From Gammaproteobacteria bacterium (lineage in GTDB: Bacteria > Pseudomonadota > Gammaproteobacteria > Pseudomonadales > Azotimanducaceae): a DNA stretch of 36,786 bases. Shown one piece after another: positions 1 through 9,006 of the stretch. The notes under the pieces are model-generated. The model had not been told where the DNA came from, ran no database searches, and saw nothing but the letters and a program-made list of their open reading frames with translations. Made by a program: the position numbers and the translations under genes. Each line of letters opens with the position of its first letter. The stretch's first letter is position 1. The DNA lies in contig QJYB01000093.1 in NCBI GenBank assembly GCA_003247835.1, positions 1-36,786 on the forward strand, written 5' to 3'.

Positions 1-1428
1 GAGATCGTCCCTCAGGTCCGGTGCGTCGTTGGCGGTGCGAATGCCCTGGGAGATCCAGCCTATGTGGTCCGCCAGCCGGGCCGCCGTTGCCTTCTCCCGC
101 ACGGAAAGCGTCGGCAGCAGTCGATACCACTCGCGCCGCGCGTTGACGAGATCACCGACGGCGTACAGCTCCGTGGCGCGCTGGATGGCGGGCAGGTTGG
201 AGAGCTGATTGATCTCGATGGCGCTGGCGGCACTCGGCTGGTGGTTGAAGGTCACCGGATGACCGATACGCTCAGCGGCGAGGAAACCGTAGTAGTCCCG
301 ATCCGTGGCCAGTGCGGCGAACGACAGCTGAGCCCGCTTCGAGTCCATGGTCGTCTCGTCGATTGCCCGTGCCAGCCAGTACTGCCAGCGGCGCGTTTCC
401 CGTTCCGCGGTGGGCAGCCGTTCTATCCAAAACACCAGATCGGACCATCGCTGCTGGGCGAGGGCAGCTTCGGACAGTCCCAGCGAAGGCAGGTTGTCCG
501 ACGCATCCTGATGGTCGGGAAAGCGACCAGCCCTGGCGAGGCCGATGGCCAGCGCCGCTTCGATCTCCGCGATGTCTTCATCGGCAAAACGGTGACTGTC
601 CTCGTACTGCAGCCATGCTGCTTCGGCCGCTTCCGGGTCTCTGCCGGCAAGCCGCTTGAGCCCGTGCTCGATGACCGCCCGGCTGTAGCGGTCGTCCGTC
701 GCGAATCGGGAAGTCTGGGAGATCGCGCTGGGTGTGACGTGGACGCTGTAGAAGCTCTGGGCCCAGGATTTCACGTTCGGCGTCACGAAAAAGCGCTGCA
801 GGTAGCGCGCGAGCGTCCGGTTGTTCGCATCCAGCGACAGCGCGAGCCGTTCCCAGACCATGGACTCCGTGAGCCGGTCGTGGTCGATCCACAGCTCGAA
901 CAGGGGATCGCACGCCTTGGGTTGTGACTGGGCGGACAGCCAGAGCTCGGGCACCTGGTCCAGCGCTGCGTCCCGCGTTCCGGAACCCAGCAGCGCCCTC
1001 AGGTGGTAGCAGCGCAGCTCCACGTCCGCGCTCGGCTCGTAGTACTCGAGAAACACGTCCCAGCGTTTCTGACTGCCGAGGCTTTTCAGCCAGCGGCTGT
1101 AGAGAATGTCGGCTGCCGGTAGCTCGGCGTGGCGTTTCCGGAAGTCCATGACCGCAGCGGGCGGAACGCTGGAGATCTGACTCTGGAGCTCGTAGTAGTC
1201 CAGGTATGGTTTGAGAACATAACCGTCGAGCCGCGTACGCAGCGTCGCGAAGTCATCCATCCGGCCGGTGGTCAGGTAGTCCAGTGCTTTCTTGTAGGTC
1301 GCCCGTTCCTCGTACCGGCTCAGCGACCAGCCATCCACCGCGCTCAGAAGTGTCGCGGCGAACATCACCGACGCAACCGCGGTGCGCGACAGTCTGCGCC
1401 GGATACGGCGTACGGCAGTGGACGTCAC
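1..1428 (-). CDS. slt: Soluble lytic murein transglycosylase (Slt70 type), 5' part; 3' end lies beyond the left edge
   Basis: The minus strand is open for 476 codons from a GTG at 1428 to the window edge, so the gene is cut by the window and not necessarily broken. The N-terminus has a basic run (RRIRRRLSR) and then a hydrophobic stretch typical of a signal peptide, which fits a periplasmic enzyme. The rest is alpha-helical and superhelical in character, with Slt70 U/L-domain signatures such as RYLQRFF, FWIERLP, YYGFLAAERIG and ARREWYRLL. Slt70 enzymes cleave the MurNAc-GlcNAc bond of peptidoglycan to give 1,6-anhydro products; the catalytic C-terminal domain with its glutamate would lie left of position 1 and cannot be checked. 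The start is 2 nt after the stop of the usp gene, so the two are probably co-transcribed. The GTG start is chosen because it gives the whole signal sequence; a later ATG would remove the basic region. Confidence 0.9.
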   Translation of the reverse strand, partial: MTSTAVRRIRRRLSRTAVASVMFAATLLSAVDGWSLSRYEERATYKKALDYLTTGRMDDFATLRTRLDGYVLKPYLDYYELQSQISSVPPAAVMDFRKRHAELPAADILYSRWLKSLGSQKRWDVFLEYYEPSADVELRCYHLRALLGSGTRDAALDQVPELWLSAQSQPKACDPLFELWIDHDRLTESMVWERLALSLDANNRTLARYLQRFFVTPNVKSWAQSFYSVHVTPSAISQTSRFATDDRYSRAVIEHGLKRLAGRDPEAAEAAWLQYEDSHRFADEDIAEIEAALAIGLARAGRFPDHQDASDNLPSLGLSEAALAQQRWSDLVFWIERLPTAERETRRWQYWLARAIDETTMDSKRAQLSFAALATDRDYYGFLAAERIGHPVTFNHQPSAASAIEINQLSNLPAIQRATELYAVGDLVNARREWYRLLPTLSVREKATAARLADHIGWISQGIRTANDAPDLRDDL

Positions 1429-1430
1429 GA

Positions 1431-1916
1431 TCAGCTCTGACCGGAAGATTCCGTTTCCTGGTCCGTTTTCTGAACGCCAACCCGTACGGCTAGAACGTCG
1501 CAGTTGGCACCGTGAAGCACGCCGTTGGCCGTCGAACCGAGCAGCAGAGCGAGACCGTGTCGCCCGTGGCTGCCGACCACGATGACGTCGGCGCCTTTGG
1601 CTTCGGCCGCACGCTGTATCTCGCTCTCAGGCCGCCCGAAGATCAGGTACTGATGTTCTGCCGGAACGTTGAGCGTGGCGGCGAACTCGGCCAGATGGGA
1701 TTTCGCCTGGTCGTGAATCTGTTCCTGCACCGAGGAGAGGTCCATGGGGATGTCACCGCCGTAGGCGAGACTCAGAGGTTCGATGACGTGGACGATATGC
1801 AGTTCGGCATTGAACGCACGGCTCAGGGCCAATGCGCGCTCCGCGACCTTGTTGGATTCTTCGGTCAGGTCCACGGCCAACATGATGCGTTGATAACCGC
1901 CTTCAACTTCAGGCAT
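1431..1916 (-). CDS. Universal stress protein, UspA family
   Basis: This 161-residue single-domain protein has the Usp fold signatures: a first strand IMLAVDLTEES (about 11-21), HIVHVIEP after the first helix, the pre-loop FGRPESEI, and a glycine-rich nucleotide-binding segment VVGSHGRHG followed by GSTANGVL (about 113-134). That loop is the ATP-binding signature of MJ0577-like Usps, so the protein probably binds ATP, unlike E. coli UspA. The final strand is DVLAVRV. It is cytoplasmic and its precise role is not predictable. A strong ribosome-binding site (GGAGGGAG) lies 8 nt before the ATG. It stands first in a likely two-gene unit with slt and is divergent from the gene at 1976 across a 59-bp gap. 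Confidence 0.93.
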   Translation of the reverse strand: MPEVEGGYQRIMLAVDLTEESNKVAERALALSRAFNAELHIVHVIEPLSLAYGGDIPMDLSSVQEQIHDQAKSHLAEFAATLNVPAEHQYLIFGRPESEIQRAAEAKGADVIVVGSHGRHGLALLLGSTANGVLHGANCDVLAVRVGVQKTDQETESSGQS

Positions 1917-1975
1917 GTTGCGTCTCCCTCCGGATTGCGGCGACGATACACCCGAGGCAGAAACGGAATCAACCG

Positions 1976-2557
1976 GTGACCTGGATTCTCATCGTTGTCG
2001 TGCTGGTGATTGCCTTCGGCCCAGTGCTCTGGCTTGTTCCCAGCAGGAGGGACCGACGGCTCACGGCGCTGAGAGCCCGGGCGCGAAGCGAAGGGCTGCT
2101 GGTAGACATCCGCCGTCTGCCCAAGCGTGACGCGTCACCCGAGGAGCGCGTCAGTGCCGGAGGCGCGGTCCGGGCGCCGGTTGTGGAGTGCGCCGCGTAC
2201 GGCCGTATGTTCAGGAAGAAGCTCCGCTACCTGCCCGGCTGGCGGCTGCTGCGTGGAGCCGCCGACGGCGCGCCCGATCCTTTCCCCGACTGGCAGTACG
2301 ACCAGCGCCCCAAGGGCGAAGGCAGGGCTCATCTCGAGCCCATGCTGACGCTGGTCAGGAGCGCCCTGGATCGCCTTCCGGAAGATGTGATCGGCTTCGA
2401 AGTGGACGGTAAAAGCACGTTCGCGTACTGGCGTGAGCAACCCGGATCGACGGTGGAAACGGTCGCGAAACTGGCTTCGGTCCTGGGCGAGCTCGAGGAG
2501 GAACTGATCGGTCTCGACAGCCGTCTGGCACCCGGGAGCGAAAATACGGATTCTTGA
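1976..2557 (+). CDS. Small membrane-anchored protein of unknown function upstream of topA
   Basis: I do not recognise a named family. The 193-residue product starts with one hydrophobic helix (about residues 2-22, WILIVVVLVIAFGPVLWLV) and then RRDRR, giving an N-out, C-in anchor with a cytoplasmic domain of about 170 residues. The soluble part has mixed charge and ends in a probable helix rich in Leu and Glu (ASVLGELEEELIGL). The start is a GTG; no in-frame ATG could precede the hydrophobic segment. A similar short single-pass protein sits beside topA in pseudomonads, as I recall, so it may be a conserved hypothetical. The topA promoter overlaps its stop codon, so topA can be expressed independently of it. 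Confidence 0.72.
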   Translation: MTWILIVVVLVIAFGPVLWLVPSRRDRRLTALRARARSEGLLVDIRRLPKRDASPEERVSAGGAVRAPVVECAAYGRMFRKKLRYLPGWRLLRGAADGAPDPFPDWQYDQRPKGEGRAHLEPMLTLVRSALDRLPEDVIGFEVDGKSTFAYWREQPGSTVETVAKLASVLGELEEELIGLDSRLAPGSENTDS

Positions 2558-2583
2558 CATGACTTTCGGGGAATTCGTATAAC
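2554..2583 (+). promoter_or_regulatory. Probable sigma-70 promoter of topA
   Basis: A perfect -35 hexamer TTGACA (2554-2559) is followed after 18 bp by TATAAC (2578-2583), five of six matches to the -10 consensus. Initiation would fall near 2590 and leave a leader of about 20 nt before the topA ATG at 2610, with GGGAGG as the ribosome-binding site. The -35 overlaps the last codons of the preceding gene. topA promoters are often supercoiling-sensitive, but nothing here shows that directly. Confidence 0.72.
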
Positions 2584-2609
2584 GGCGCCGAATTCAACCC
2601 GGGAGGCCC

Positions 2610-5333
2610 ATGGCCCGCTCCCTCGTCATCGTCGAATCCCCTGCGAAAGCGAAAACCATCAACCGCTACCTGGGAAACGACTTCATCGTCAAATCGAGCA
2701 TCGGACACATCCGCGACCTGCCGGTAGGGGGTAAGGCCGTGGATCCCAAGGCTCGAGCCCAGGAAGCGGCCAAGACGCGCAAGCTCTCGCCGGAGGCTCG
2801 CGATGCCTATAAAAAGGAAAGAGCCCGCAAGCAGTTGGTGCGGCGCATGGGAGTCGACCCCGATCACCACTGGCAGGCCACCTACGAGATCCTGCCCGGC
2901 AAGGAAAAGGTGATCTCCGAGCTCTCGAAGCTGGCGGAAAAGGCGGATGCGATCTATCTCGCCACCGACTTCGACCGGGAAGGAGAAGCCATCGCCTGGC
3001 ACCTGAGAGAAACCATCGGCGGCGATCCGTCCCGCTACCGGCGGGTGGTGTTCAACGAGATCACCCGTAAAGCCATTGCCGAAGCGTTCGAGTCACCGGG
3101 CGAGCTGGACATGAACCAGGTTCACGCCCAACAGGCACGCCGCTTTCTGGACCGGGTGGTGGGATTCGAGCTCTCACCGCTGCTCTGGGCCAAGGTGGCC
3201 AGAGGGCTCTCTGCCGGACGCGTTCAATCGGTCGCCGTGCGTCTGGTGGTGGAACGGGAGCGGGAAATCCGCGCCTTCGTGCCCGAAGAGTACTGGGAGG
3301 TGTTCGCCGATCTGTCCCGGGACGGCAAGGATGCCCGGCGGTTCCAGCTGGTCAGGGATGGTGAAGAAAACTTCCGGCCGGACAACGGCGAGACCGCCAA
3401 CGAAGCCCTGGGACGGCTCAAGCAGCGCGTCTTCGTGGTCAGGTCCCGGGAAGACCGCCCAACCCGGACCCGGCCCGGCGCGCCCTTCATCACCTCGACG
3501 CTGCAGCAGGCGGCCAGCACCCGGCTCGGGTTTTCCGTCAAGAAGACCATGACCCTGGCCCAGCGTCTTTACGAAGCCGGTTACATCACCTACATGCGTA
3601 CCGACTCCACGAATCTCTCCACCGAGGCGGTAGGCGCTTGCCGGGATTACATCGGCCAGAAGCACGGCGCCCGCTACCTGCCGGAGAAGCCGAACGTCTA
3701 CGCGGCAAAAAAAGAGGCTCAGGAAGCTCACGAGGCGATCCGACCGTCCAACGTGGGCACCGTGGCGGACTTCGTCACCGGGGTAGACGACGACGCGGTG
3801 CGCCTCTACGACCTCATCTGGCGTCAGTTCGTGGCTTGTCAGATGACACCGGCCGAATACCTTTCCACCACGGTGCTCGTCGACGCGGAGGAGTTCGAGC
3901 TCAAGATCCGCGGCAGAATCCTTCAGTTCGACGGATACACCGCCGTGCTTCCGCCTCTTTCCCGGAACAAAGAGGAAGACACGCCGCTGCCCGATTACCA
4001 GGTGGGTGAGGCGCTGAAGCTGGAAGACGCCGAAGGCGTGCAGCATTTCACCAAGCCGCCGCCCCGTTACGGAGAAGCGAGCCTGGTGCGCGAGCTCGAG
4101 AAGCGTGGCATCGGTCGTCCGTCCACCTACGCCGCCATCATCTCCACCATCCAGGATCGCGGCTACGTCTCTCTGAAGAACAAACGTTTCCATGCGGAGC
4201 GGATCGGTGAGCTGGTTACGGATCGGTTGATGGAGCAGTTCGAGAATCTCCTCGACTATGGCTTCACCGCGGAGATGGAAAAGGAGCTCGATCAGATCGC
4301 CGACGGGGAGGCAAGCTGGGAACGCGTCCTCGATGTGTTCTATGGCGATTTCTCGGGCAAGCTCGAGGTCGCCCAGCAGCAGAAAGGCGGCATGCGGGCC
4401 AATGAGCCCACGGATACCGACGTGATCTGTGATCGCTGTGGCCGCCACATGCAGGTGCGCACCGGCAGTACGGGCGTGTTCCTGGGTTGCTCGGGCTACA
4501 ACCTGCCACCGAAGGAACGCTGCACCAACACGATGAACCTGATCCCGGGTGACGAGGTGGTGGACGTCGATCGGGACGAAGAAGGGGAGTCCCGGCTACT
4601 TCGTACCAAGTGGAAATGCCCGGTCTGTCAGACACCGATGGACAGCTATCTCATCGACGAGCAGCGCAAGCTGCACGTCTGCGGCAACAATCCGGACTGT
4701 CCGGGATTTGCGGTGGAGCATGGCGCTTTCCGCATCAAGGGTTACGACGGCCCGGTCATCGAGTGCGACAAGTGCGGTGCGGACATGCAGCTCAAGTCCG
4801 GCCGCTTCGGCAAGTACTTCGGCTGCACGAGCGACACGTGCAAGAACACCCGCAAGCTTCTGCGTAACGGTGAACCCGCGCCGCCCAAGGCGGATCCCAT
4901 CCCGATGCCGGAGCTGCGCTGCGAGAAAGTGGACGACTACTACCTTCTGCGTGACGGTGCATCGGGACTGTTTCTGGCGGCCAGTCAGTTTCCACGCAAC
5001 CGGGAAACCCGCGCACCGCTGGTCACGGAGCTCAGGCCCCACGCCAACGAGCTGGACCCGAAGTTCAAATATCTTCTGGATGCCCCGGAAGCAGATCCGG
5101 ACGGGTTGCCTGCTGTGATCCGTTTTGCCCGCAAGACGCGGGAGCAGTACGTGCAGTCCGAGGTGGAGGGCAAGGCGACGGGCTGGAAAGCGTTCTACGT
5201 CAACGGCCGCTGGGTCGAAGAGGCCAGGCCCGCGAAGGCCGCAACGGGCGGTACGGCCAGGAAAAAGAAGGCGACGAAGAAGTCGACTGCAAAGAAAAAG
5301 GCCGCAACGGGAAGCGGCTCCGAAGACGGTTAG
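2610..5333 (+). CDS. topA: DNA topoisomerase I (type IA, omega protein)
   Basis: This 907-residue protein follows E. coli TopA almost motif by motif. It relaxes negatively supercoiled DNA by single-strand passage. The Toprim domain has E9 ([10 protein letters not shown]) and the acidic triad D120, D122, E124 ([10 protein letters not shown]), which binds Mg2+. The nucleophile is Y328 in [13 protein letters not shown], followed by R330. [16 protein letters not shown] (about 197-212) is the conserved strand-binding region. The C-terminal part holds three Cys4 zinc-ribbon repeats, starting CDRCG, CPVCQ and CDKCG, then a zinc-free topo-C segment. The last 30 or so residues are a Lys/Ala/Thr-rich basic tail ([14 protein letters not shown]) that likely contacts DNA or RNA polymerase. 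The length is slightly above the E. coli enzyme (865), mostly from the insert around residues 45-80 and this tail. The ATG has a good GGGAGG ribosome-binding site. Confidence 0.98.
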   Translation: MARSLVIVESPAKAKTINRYLGNDFIVKSSIGHIRDLPVGGKAVDPKARAQEAAKTRKLSPEARDAYKKERARKQLVRRMGVDPDHHWQATYEILPGKEKVISELSKLAEKADAIYLATDFDREGEAIAWHLRETIGGDPSRYRRVVFNEITRKAIAEAFESPGELDMNQVHAQQARRFLDRVVGFELSPLLWAKVARGLSAGRVQSVAVRLVVEREREIRAFVPEEYWEVFADLSRDGKDARRFQLVRDGEENFRPDNGETANEALGRLKQRVFVVRSREDRPTRTRPGAPFITSTLQQAASTRLGFSVKKTMTLAQRLYEAGYITYMRTDSTNLSTEAVGACRDYIGQKHGARYLPEKPNVYAAKKEAQEAHEAIRPSNVGTVADFVTGVDDDAVRLYDLIWRQFVACQMTPAEYLSTTVLVDAEEFELKIRGRILQFDGYTAVLPPLSRNKEEDTPLPDYQVGEALKLEDAEGVQHFTKPPPRYGEASLVRELEKRGIGRPSTYAAIISTIQDRGYVSLKNKRFHAERIGELVTDRLMEQFENLLDYGFTAEMEKELDQIADGEASWERVLDVFYGDFSGKLEVAQQQKGGMRANEPTDTDVICDRCGRHMQVRTGSTGVFLGCSGYNLPPKERCTNTMNLIPGDEVVDVDRDEEGESRLLRTKWKCPVCQTPMDSYLIDEQRKLHVCGNNPDCPGFAVEHGAFRIKGYDGPVIECDKCGADMQLKSGRFGKYFGCTSDTCKNTRKLLRNGEPAPPKADPIPMPELRCEKVDDYYLLRDGASGLFLAASQFPRNRETRAPLVTELRPHANELDPKFKYLLDAPEADPDGLPAVIRFARKTREQYVQSEVEGKATGWKAFYVNGRWVEEARPAKAATGGTARKKKATKKSTAKKKAATGSGSEDG

Positions 5334-5361
5334 TCACGGTCATTCACGACGACGAGGTGAG

Positions 5362-5649
5362 ATGAGCATCTATCTGGAGATCACGCAACTCGAAAACGGC
5401 GACATCGTGCTCCGTGAAGCGGAGGACGAGGATCAGCCCGAGGACCGGAACCCGAACCCTGTGGTATCAGTCATGCAGCAGGACCGCGAGCCTCTCGTCC
5501 GGATCAGCTTCTCGGAAGAGGTGAAAGACATGCTTGGCGGCGAGCTGGTGGGCGTGGCCGAGGCGATGATCGATGCAGCAACGGATTTCCTCGGCGGCGA
5601 ATCCGTCGAGATCGATCCGGAATCACCAGCGACGCCGACGATTCACTGA
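5362..5649 (+). CDS. Small acidic protein of unknown function
   Basis: I do not recognise the family. The 95-residue product starts MSIYLEITQLENGDIVLR and is very acidic, with EAEDEDQPEDR near residue 20. Its C-terminal half has a predicted strand (PLVRISFS) and a helix (LVGVAEAMIDAATDFL). No signal peptide, membrane segment or cysteine is present. The ATG at 5362 is chosen because GAGGTGA stands just before it and because the longer open frame upstream overlaps the basic tail of topA. It lies 28 nt after the topA stop and may be read from the topA promoter. Its 3' end faces lexA tail to tail with a 39-bp gap. Length and the acidic, one-domain character suggest a cytoplasmic accessory protein, but I assign no function. 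Confidence 0.68.
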   Translation: MSIYLEITQLENGDIVLREAEDEDQPEDRNPNPVVSVMQQDREPLVRISFSEEVKDMLGGELVGVAEAMIDAATDFLGGESVEIDPESPATPTIH

Positions 5650-5688
5650 AGTCCCGACGTTTCTCCGACGGCGCTGCAACGGTGGCGC

Positions 5689-6291
5689 TCACAGGGACTG
5701 GCGTATCACACCGACGGACAGTCCCTCGATCTGGAAACTCCGCTCCTTGAGGTCCACCTCGATGGGCGCATAGTCCTCGTTCTCAGCCAGCAGCAGGATC
5801 CGGTTCCGCTGCCGCGTTCGCTGGAAACGCTTCACCGTGACCTCGTCCTCGATGCGGGCCACCACGATCTGGCCGTTCGCTGCTTCGGATGTCTTGTGCA
5901 CGGCGAGGAGGTCGCCATCCAGAATACCGGCACGGATCATGCTGTCGCCGCGAACGCGAAGCAGGAAATCGGCCCGCGGCTGGAAGAATCCGGCAGGGAT
6001 CTCCACCCGGTCCTCGATGTGTTCGGCCGCCAGAATGGGGCTGCCCGCAGCCACACGGCCGACAATGGGCAGTCCCCCTTCGTCCGGCAGTCGGATCCCC
6101 CGGGAGGTACCCGGGATCATCTCGATGGCGCCTTTGCGGGCCAGAGCCTTCAGATGCTCTTCGGCGGCGTTGGGCGATCTGAAGCCGAGCTCCCGGGCGA
6201 TGTCGGCCCGGGTCGGCGGGTAACCCGTGTCACCGATGTGCTGCCTGATCAGGTCGAGGACCTGGGCCTGTCGTGATGTGAGATTGTCCAT
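5689..6291 (-). CDS. lexA: LexA, SOS-response repressor and self-cleaving protease
   Basis: The 200-residue protein is full length for LexA (E. coli 202). The winged helix-turn-helix domain covers residues 1-65, with [12 protein letters not shown] at the start and the recognition region [25 protein letters not shown]. The self-cleavage site is A82-G83 (VAAGSP). The serine-lysine dyad is S117 (GDSM) and K154 (VTVKRF). RecA-nucleoprotein filaments trigger cleavage and so derepress SOS genes. The ATG is the only sensible start. Upstream on the same intergenic stretch are two LexA boxes (6438-6473), about 147 bp from the start codon, with a -10-like TATACT on the minus strand inside the second box; this fits autoregulation with a long leader. 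No sulA-like gene follows, unlike in pseudomonads. Confidence 0.98.
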   Translation of the reverse strand: MDNLTSRQAQVLDLIRQHIGDTGYPPTRADIARELGFRSPNAAEEHLKALARKGAIEMIPGTSRGIRLPDEGGLPIVGRVAAGSPILAAEHIEDRVEIPAGFFQPRADFLLRVRGDSMIRAGILDGDLLAVHKTSEAANGQIVVARIEDEVTVKRFQRTRQRNRILLLAENEDYAPIEVDLKERSFQIEGLSVGVIRQSL

Positions 6292-6437
6292 AGCTTCGAT
6301 TGGGGTTCCACGTTGGCTTGCTGGAAGGCGTCCCGGCTGAGATGTCTCTCAGCAGTCACCGGGTTTTCCACGTTTTTTCGACAGTTAACTCCTGAATGTC
6401 GATTCGATCTGAAAAGCGGAAGCCGCGGGACTTCTAC

Positions 6438-6453
6438 CTGTTCGGATATACAG
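6438..6453. promoter_or_regulatory. LexA box 1
   Basis: CTG-N10-CAG with the AT-rich right half (GGATATACAG) expected of a gammaproteobacterial SOS box. It lies in the 251-bp region between lexA and the divergent gene at 6543. Confidence 0.82.
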
Positions 6454-6457
6454 TAGG

Positions 6458-6473
6458 CTGGCAGTATATACAG
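6458..6473. promoter_or_regulatory. LexA box 2
   Basis: A second CTG-N10-CAG site (right half AGTATATACAG), spaced exactly 20 bp from the first, so both lie on the same face of the helix within two turns, as in the double operator of E. coli lexA. On the minus strand the site contains TATACT (6463-6468), a possible -10 of lexA. On the plus strand the nearest promoter candidate for the gene at 6543 (TTGCAC 6485-6490, 17 bp, TACTAT 6508-6513) starts 11 bp beyond the box, so repression in that direction would be by adjacent, not overlapping, binding. Confidence 0.83.
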
Positions 6474-6542
6474 TAGTGCGCGGTTTGCACACCCCCAGAC
6501 GGTTGCATACTATCCGTGGCGCATACCCCCAGGATGTGTCAG

Positions 6543-7358
6543 ATGGCCGGCCGTTTAATCGCTCTGCTCGTCCCGCTCTTCGCCGCTCATTCGGCGCTCG
6601 CCACGACAGACGAGGGGTCCTTCTCCGTCATGGGACGCACTGCGGAAGCGGCAGGAGAAGCCATCTTCCGTGAAGCGGACCGGCGCTCGTCCGGTTACGG
6701 CGACCTGCAGGTGGATCTGGAGATGATCCTGCGCACCTCTCAGGGTGCCGAATCCCGGCGCAGCCTCAGAATCCGTCAGCTGGAGATGGCGGATGATGGC
6801 GACCGACTGCTGGTGGTCTTCGAAACGCCGAAATCCATCGGCGGTACGGCGCTGCTGAGCTATGCCCACAAGTTCGAGCCCGATGATCAGTGGATGTACC
6901 TGCCGGCACTGAAGCGGGTGAAGCGCATCGCCAGCCAGAATAAGTCGGGCCCTTTCCTTTCCAGCGAGTTCGCTTACGAGGACATGGCGCTCGAGGAAGT
7001 GGAGAAGTTCACCTACCGGCTGCTCGAGACCCTGGAGGACGATCAGGGTATCACCTACGTCGTCGCGCGATTCCCTACCGACGAGCACTCGGGCTACGGT
7101 CGTCAGGAGGTGGTGCTGGATGGAGATGCCTTCCGTATTCATCACATCGACTACTTCGACCGGCAGGATCGTCTGCTGAAGACGCTCGATGTGGACGGCT
7201 ATCAGCCTTACGGCCCGTTCTGGAAAGCAGGCCGGATGCTGATGAGCAACGTCCAGACGGGTAAGTCCACGGAGCTGATCTGGTCGAACTATGTTTTTGG
7301 CACGGGGCTCGACGCGGAACGGGACTTTTCGACCAACAGCCTGCGCCGGGCGCGATGA
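6543..7358 (+). CDS. Outer-membrane lipoprotein-sorting-like protein (LolA/LolB fold), periplasmic
   Basis: The 271-residue product has a clean signal peptide (MAGRLIALLVPLFAAHSALA, cleavage about 20/21). The mature part matches the family annotated as outer membrane lipoprotein-sorting protein: a domain with LEMILRTSQG, FETPKSIGGTALLSY, DQWMYLPALKRVKRI, SGPFLSSEFAYEDM and IDYFDRQDRLLKTL. The fold is the LolA-like half barrel that shields lipid, but it is a different family from LolA itself; members usually sit next to RND/MMPL exporters or outer-membrane proteins. Here the next gene encodes a beta-barrel. The ATG at 6543 is preferred over a GTG at 6516 because AGGA precedes it at 8 nt and it begins the signal peptide directly. 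It is the first of five tightly linked genes, and two LexA boxes lie about 70-105 bp upstream. Confidence 0.85.
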   Translation: MAGRLIALLVPLFAAHSALATTDEGSFSVMGRTAEAAGEAIFREADRRSSGYGDLQVDLEMILRTSQGAESRRSLRIRQLEMADDGDRLLVVFETPKSIGGTALLSYAHKFEPDDQWMYLPALKRVKRIASQNKSGPFLSSEFAYEDMALEEVEKFTYRLLETLEDDQGITYVVARFPTDEHSGYGRQEVVLDGDAFRIHHIDYFDRQDRLLKTLDVDGYQPYGPFWKAGRMLMSNVQTGKSTELIWSNYVFGTGLDAERDFSTNSLRRAR

Positions 7359-7367
7359 GGCTGGAAC

Positions 7368-9002
7368 GTGAGGCGCAATCTCCTGACGGGATGGCTGGTG
7401 GCACTGCTGCTGTGCCCGACGGTGTCGGCCTGGGCGGCTGAGCGGCTCGTCTTCGGCAGCTTTCAGAACGTTCAGAACGCCGAGAACTGGGCCAACCGGA
7501 TGCGCGCTCTGCTGGACGTGGACGTGATCGTCGAAGCGGGTACCGGACTCGACGGTCGTGATACCTACCGGGTGATCGCGGCCCCGCCGGATGAAGAAGC
7601 CGCAAGCCGGGTACGACGGATCGCCGACAGCCGCCAGCTCAGCTACTGGCGGCTGCTGGATCTGCAGCCGGCGGTGCCGCTCCCTGACCAGACCCGTGAC
7701 ACGACAGTGGCTCGAGTGAAACCCGCGGCGGCGGAGTTGCCCGAGCCGGTGCGGGCACCCAATCCCAAGGGCAGGCCGAGCCTGACACCGGCCGTGCGGC
7801 CCGCGGAGACCATCCCCGCAGATGCCGTCGGTGAGCGTTCCACGGTCCAGCTTCTGGACCTGGATGTCGGTGCCCAGGCGCGGACGTTCTTCGAGGATGG
7901 GTTGGATGGTCAGAGCCGCTTCCATCCTTCGATCAGCCTGCAGCTGGAGTACTACCGGGCCTGGGACGAGGAGCGTCAGAGCCTCACCTTCACCCCGTTC
8001 TACCGTTATGACGTGGAGGACGACGAGCGCACCCACTTCGACCTCCGTGAGGGGTTCTGGACCCTGGTCGGTGATGACTGGGACCTGTCCCTGGGGGTCA
8101 AGCAGGTGTTCTGGGGGGTTACCGAGTTCAACCACCTGGTGGACATCATCAACCAGACGGATCTCGTCGAGGACATCGACCAGGAAGAGAAACTTGGCCA
8201 ACCCATGGCGCAGCTGTCGCTGGTTCGGGACTGGGGGATCCTGGATCTGTTCGTACTCACCGGCTTCCGGGAGCGGACCTTCACCGGCGTCAACGGTCGG
8301 CCCCGCTACTATATTCCTGTGGACAAGGATCTGACCCTCTACGAATCGGACAAGGGTGATGGACGCATCGACGGGGCTATCCGCTGGTCACACCACTTCG
8401 GTCCACTGGAGTTCGGCCTCTATCATTTCAGCGGCACTTCCAGGGCACCGCTGTACAACGTGGTCACCGACGACGCGGGGCAGCAGTGGCTGCAGCCGGT
8501 TTACCCGGTCGTCGATCAGACCGGAGTGGATGCTCAGGCCATCCGCGGCGACTGGGCATTCAAGCTCGAGGCCATCACCCGCAGCAACTTCCCGGATCGT
8601 TACTACGCTTACACGACCGGATTCGAGCGGACCATTGTCGGCGTGTTCGGCAGCCGCGCCGATCTCGGCCTGGTGGTGGAGTACTCGTATGACGACCGCG
8701 GCGACGAGGCATTCGATACGTTCTACGAGAACGACCTGTCGGTGGCCAATCGCTGGGCCCTCAACGATCTGGGGGATACCCAGGCACTGCTCGGCGTCAC
8801 CTTCGATCTGGATTCGTCCGAAACCATCCTGTCGCTGGAAGCCAGCCGTCGTCTGGGCGAGACTTGGACCCTGCTACTGGAGGGAAGGGCGTTTTTCGGC
8901 GCCGAGCCACTCGATGTGCAGAACCCGTTCAACCCGGGCAACAAAGGTGCTTCGGTCGCCCGGGACGATTACATCGAACTGGAACTGACGAGATACTTCT
9001 AG
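7368..9002 (+). CDS. Predicted outer-membrane beta-barrel protein with N-terminal SPOR domain
   Basis: The 544-residue protein has a signal peptide (residues 1-23, ending SAWA). Residues about 25-98 form a SPOR-type domain (LVFGSFQNVQNAENWANRM then DTYRVIAAPP), a fold that binds denuded glycan strands of peptidoglycan. A Pro-rich linker (about 105-145) follows. Residues about 150-544 alternate short amphipathic strands ending in aromatic residues (FTPFYRYDVE, LEFGLYHFSG, LGLVVEYSYDD), and the chain ends YIELELTRYF, with the C-terminal Phe typical of proteins inserted by the Bam machinery. The barrel part resembles alginate-export or DUF1302-like porins only loosely. The GTG start is 9 nt after the preceding stop, so the two genes are surely one unit, perhaps a lipid- or hydrophobe-handling pair at the outer membrane. 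The substrate is unknown. Confidence 0.78.
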   Translation: MRRNLLTGWLVALLLCPTVSAWAAERLVFGSFQNVQNAENWANRMRALLDVDVIVEAGTGLDGRDTYRVIAAPPDEEAASRVRRIADSRQLSYWRLLDLQPAVPLPDQTRDTTVARVKPAAAELPEPVRAPNPKGRPSLTPAVRPAETIPADAVGERSTVQLLDLDVGAQARTFFEDGLDGQSRFHPSISLQLEYYRAWDEERQSLTFTPFYRYDVEDDERTHFDLREGFWTLVGDDWDLSLGVKQVFWGVTEFNHLVDIINQTDLVEDIDQEEKLGQPMAQLSLVRDWGILDLFVLTGFRERTFTGVNGRPRYYIPVDKDLTLYESDKGDGRIDGAIRWSHHFGPLEFGLYHFSGTSRAPLYNVVTDDAGQQWLQPVYPVVDQTGVDAQAIRGDWAFKLEAITRSNFPDRYYAYTTGFERTIVGVFGSRADLGLVVEYSYDDRGDEAFDTFYENDLSVANRWALNDLGDTQALLGVTFDLDSSETILSLEASRRLGETWTLLLEGRAFFGAEPLDVQNPFNPGNKGASVARDDYIELELTRYF

Positions 9003-9006
9003 ATCC

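Noticed and set aside
3174..4448. A 424-codon minus-strand frame opposite topA
   Set aside because: It overlaps the catalytic domain of topA and shows no domain signatures.
5125..5361. A longer start for the small acidic protein
   Set aside because: It would overlap the topA basic tail in another frame and lacks a ribosome-binding site; GAGGTGA precedes the ATG at 5362.
6555..8201. A 548-codon open frame on the minus strand opposite the sorting-like and barrel genes
   Set aside because: It is a shadow in high-G+C sequence. It has no ribosome-binding site, no recognisable family, and lies wholly under two convincing plus-strand genes with signal peptides.
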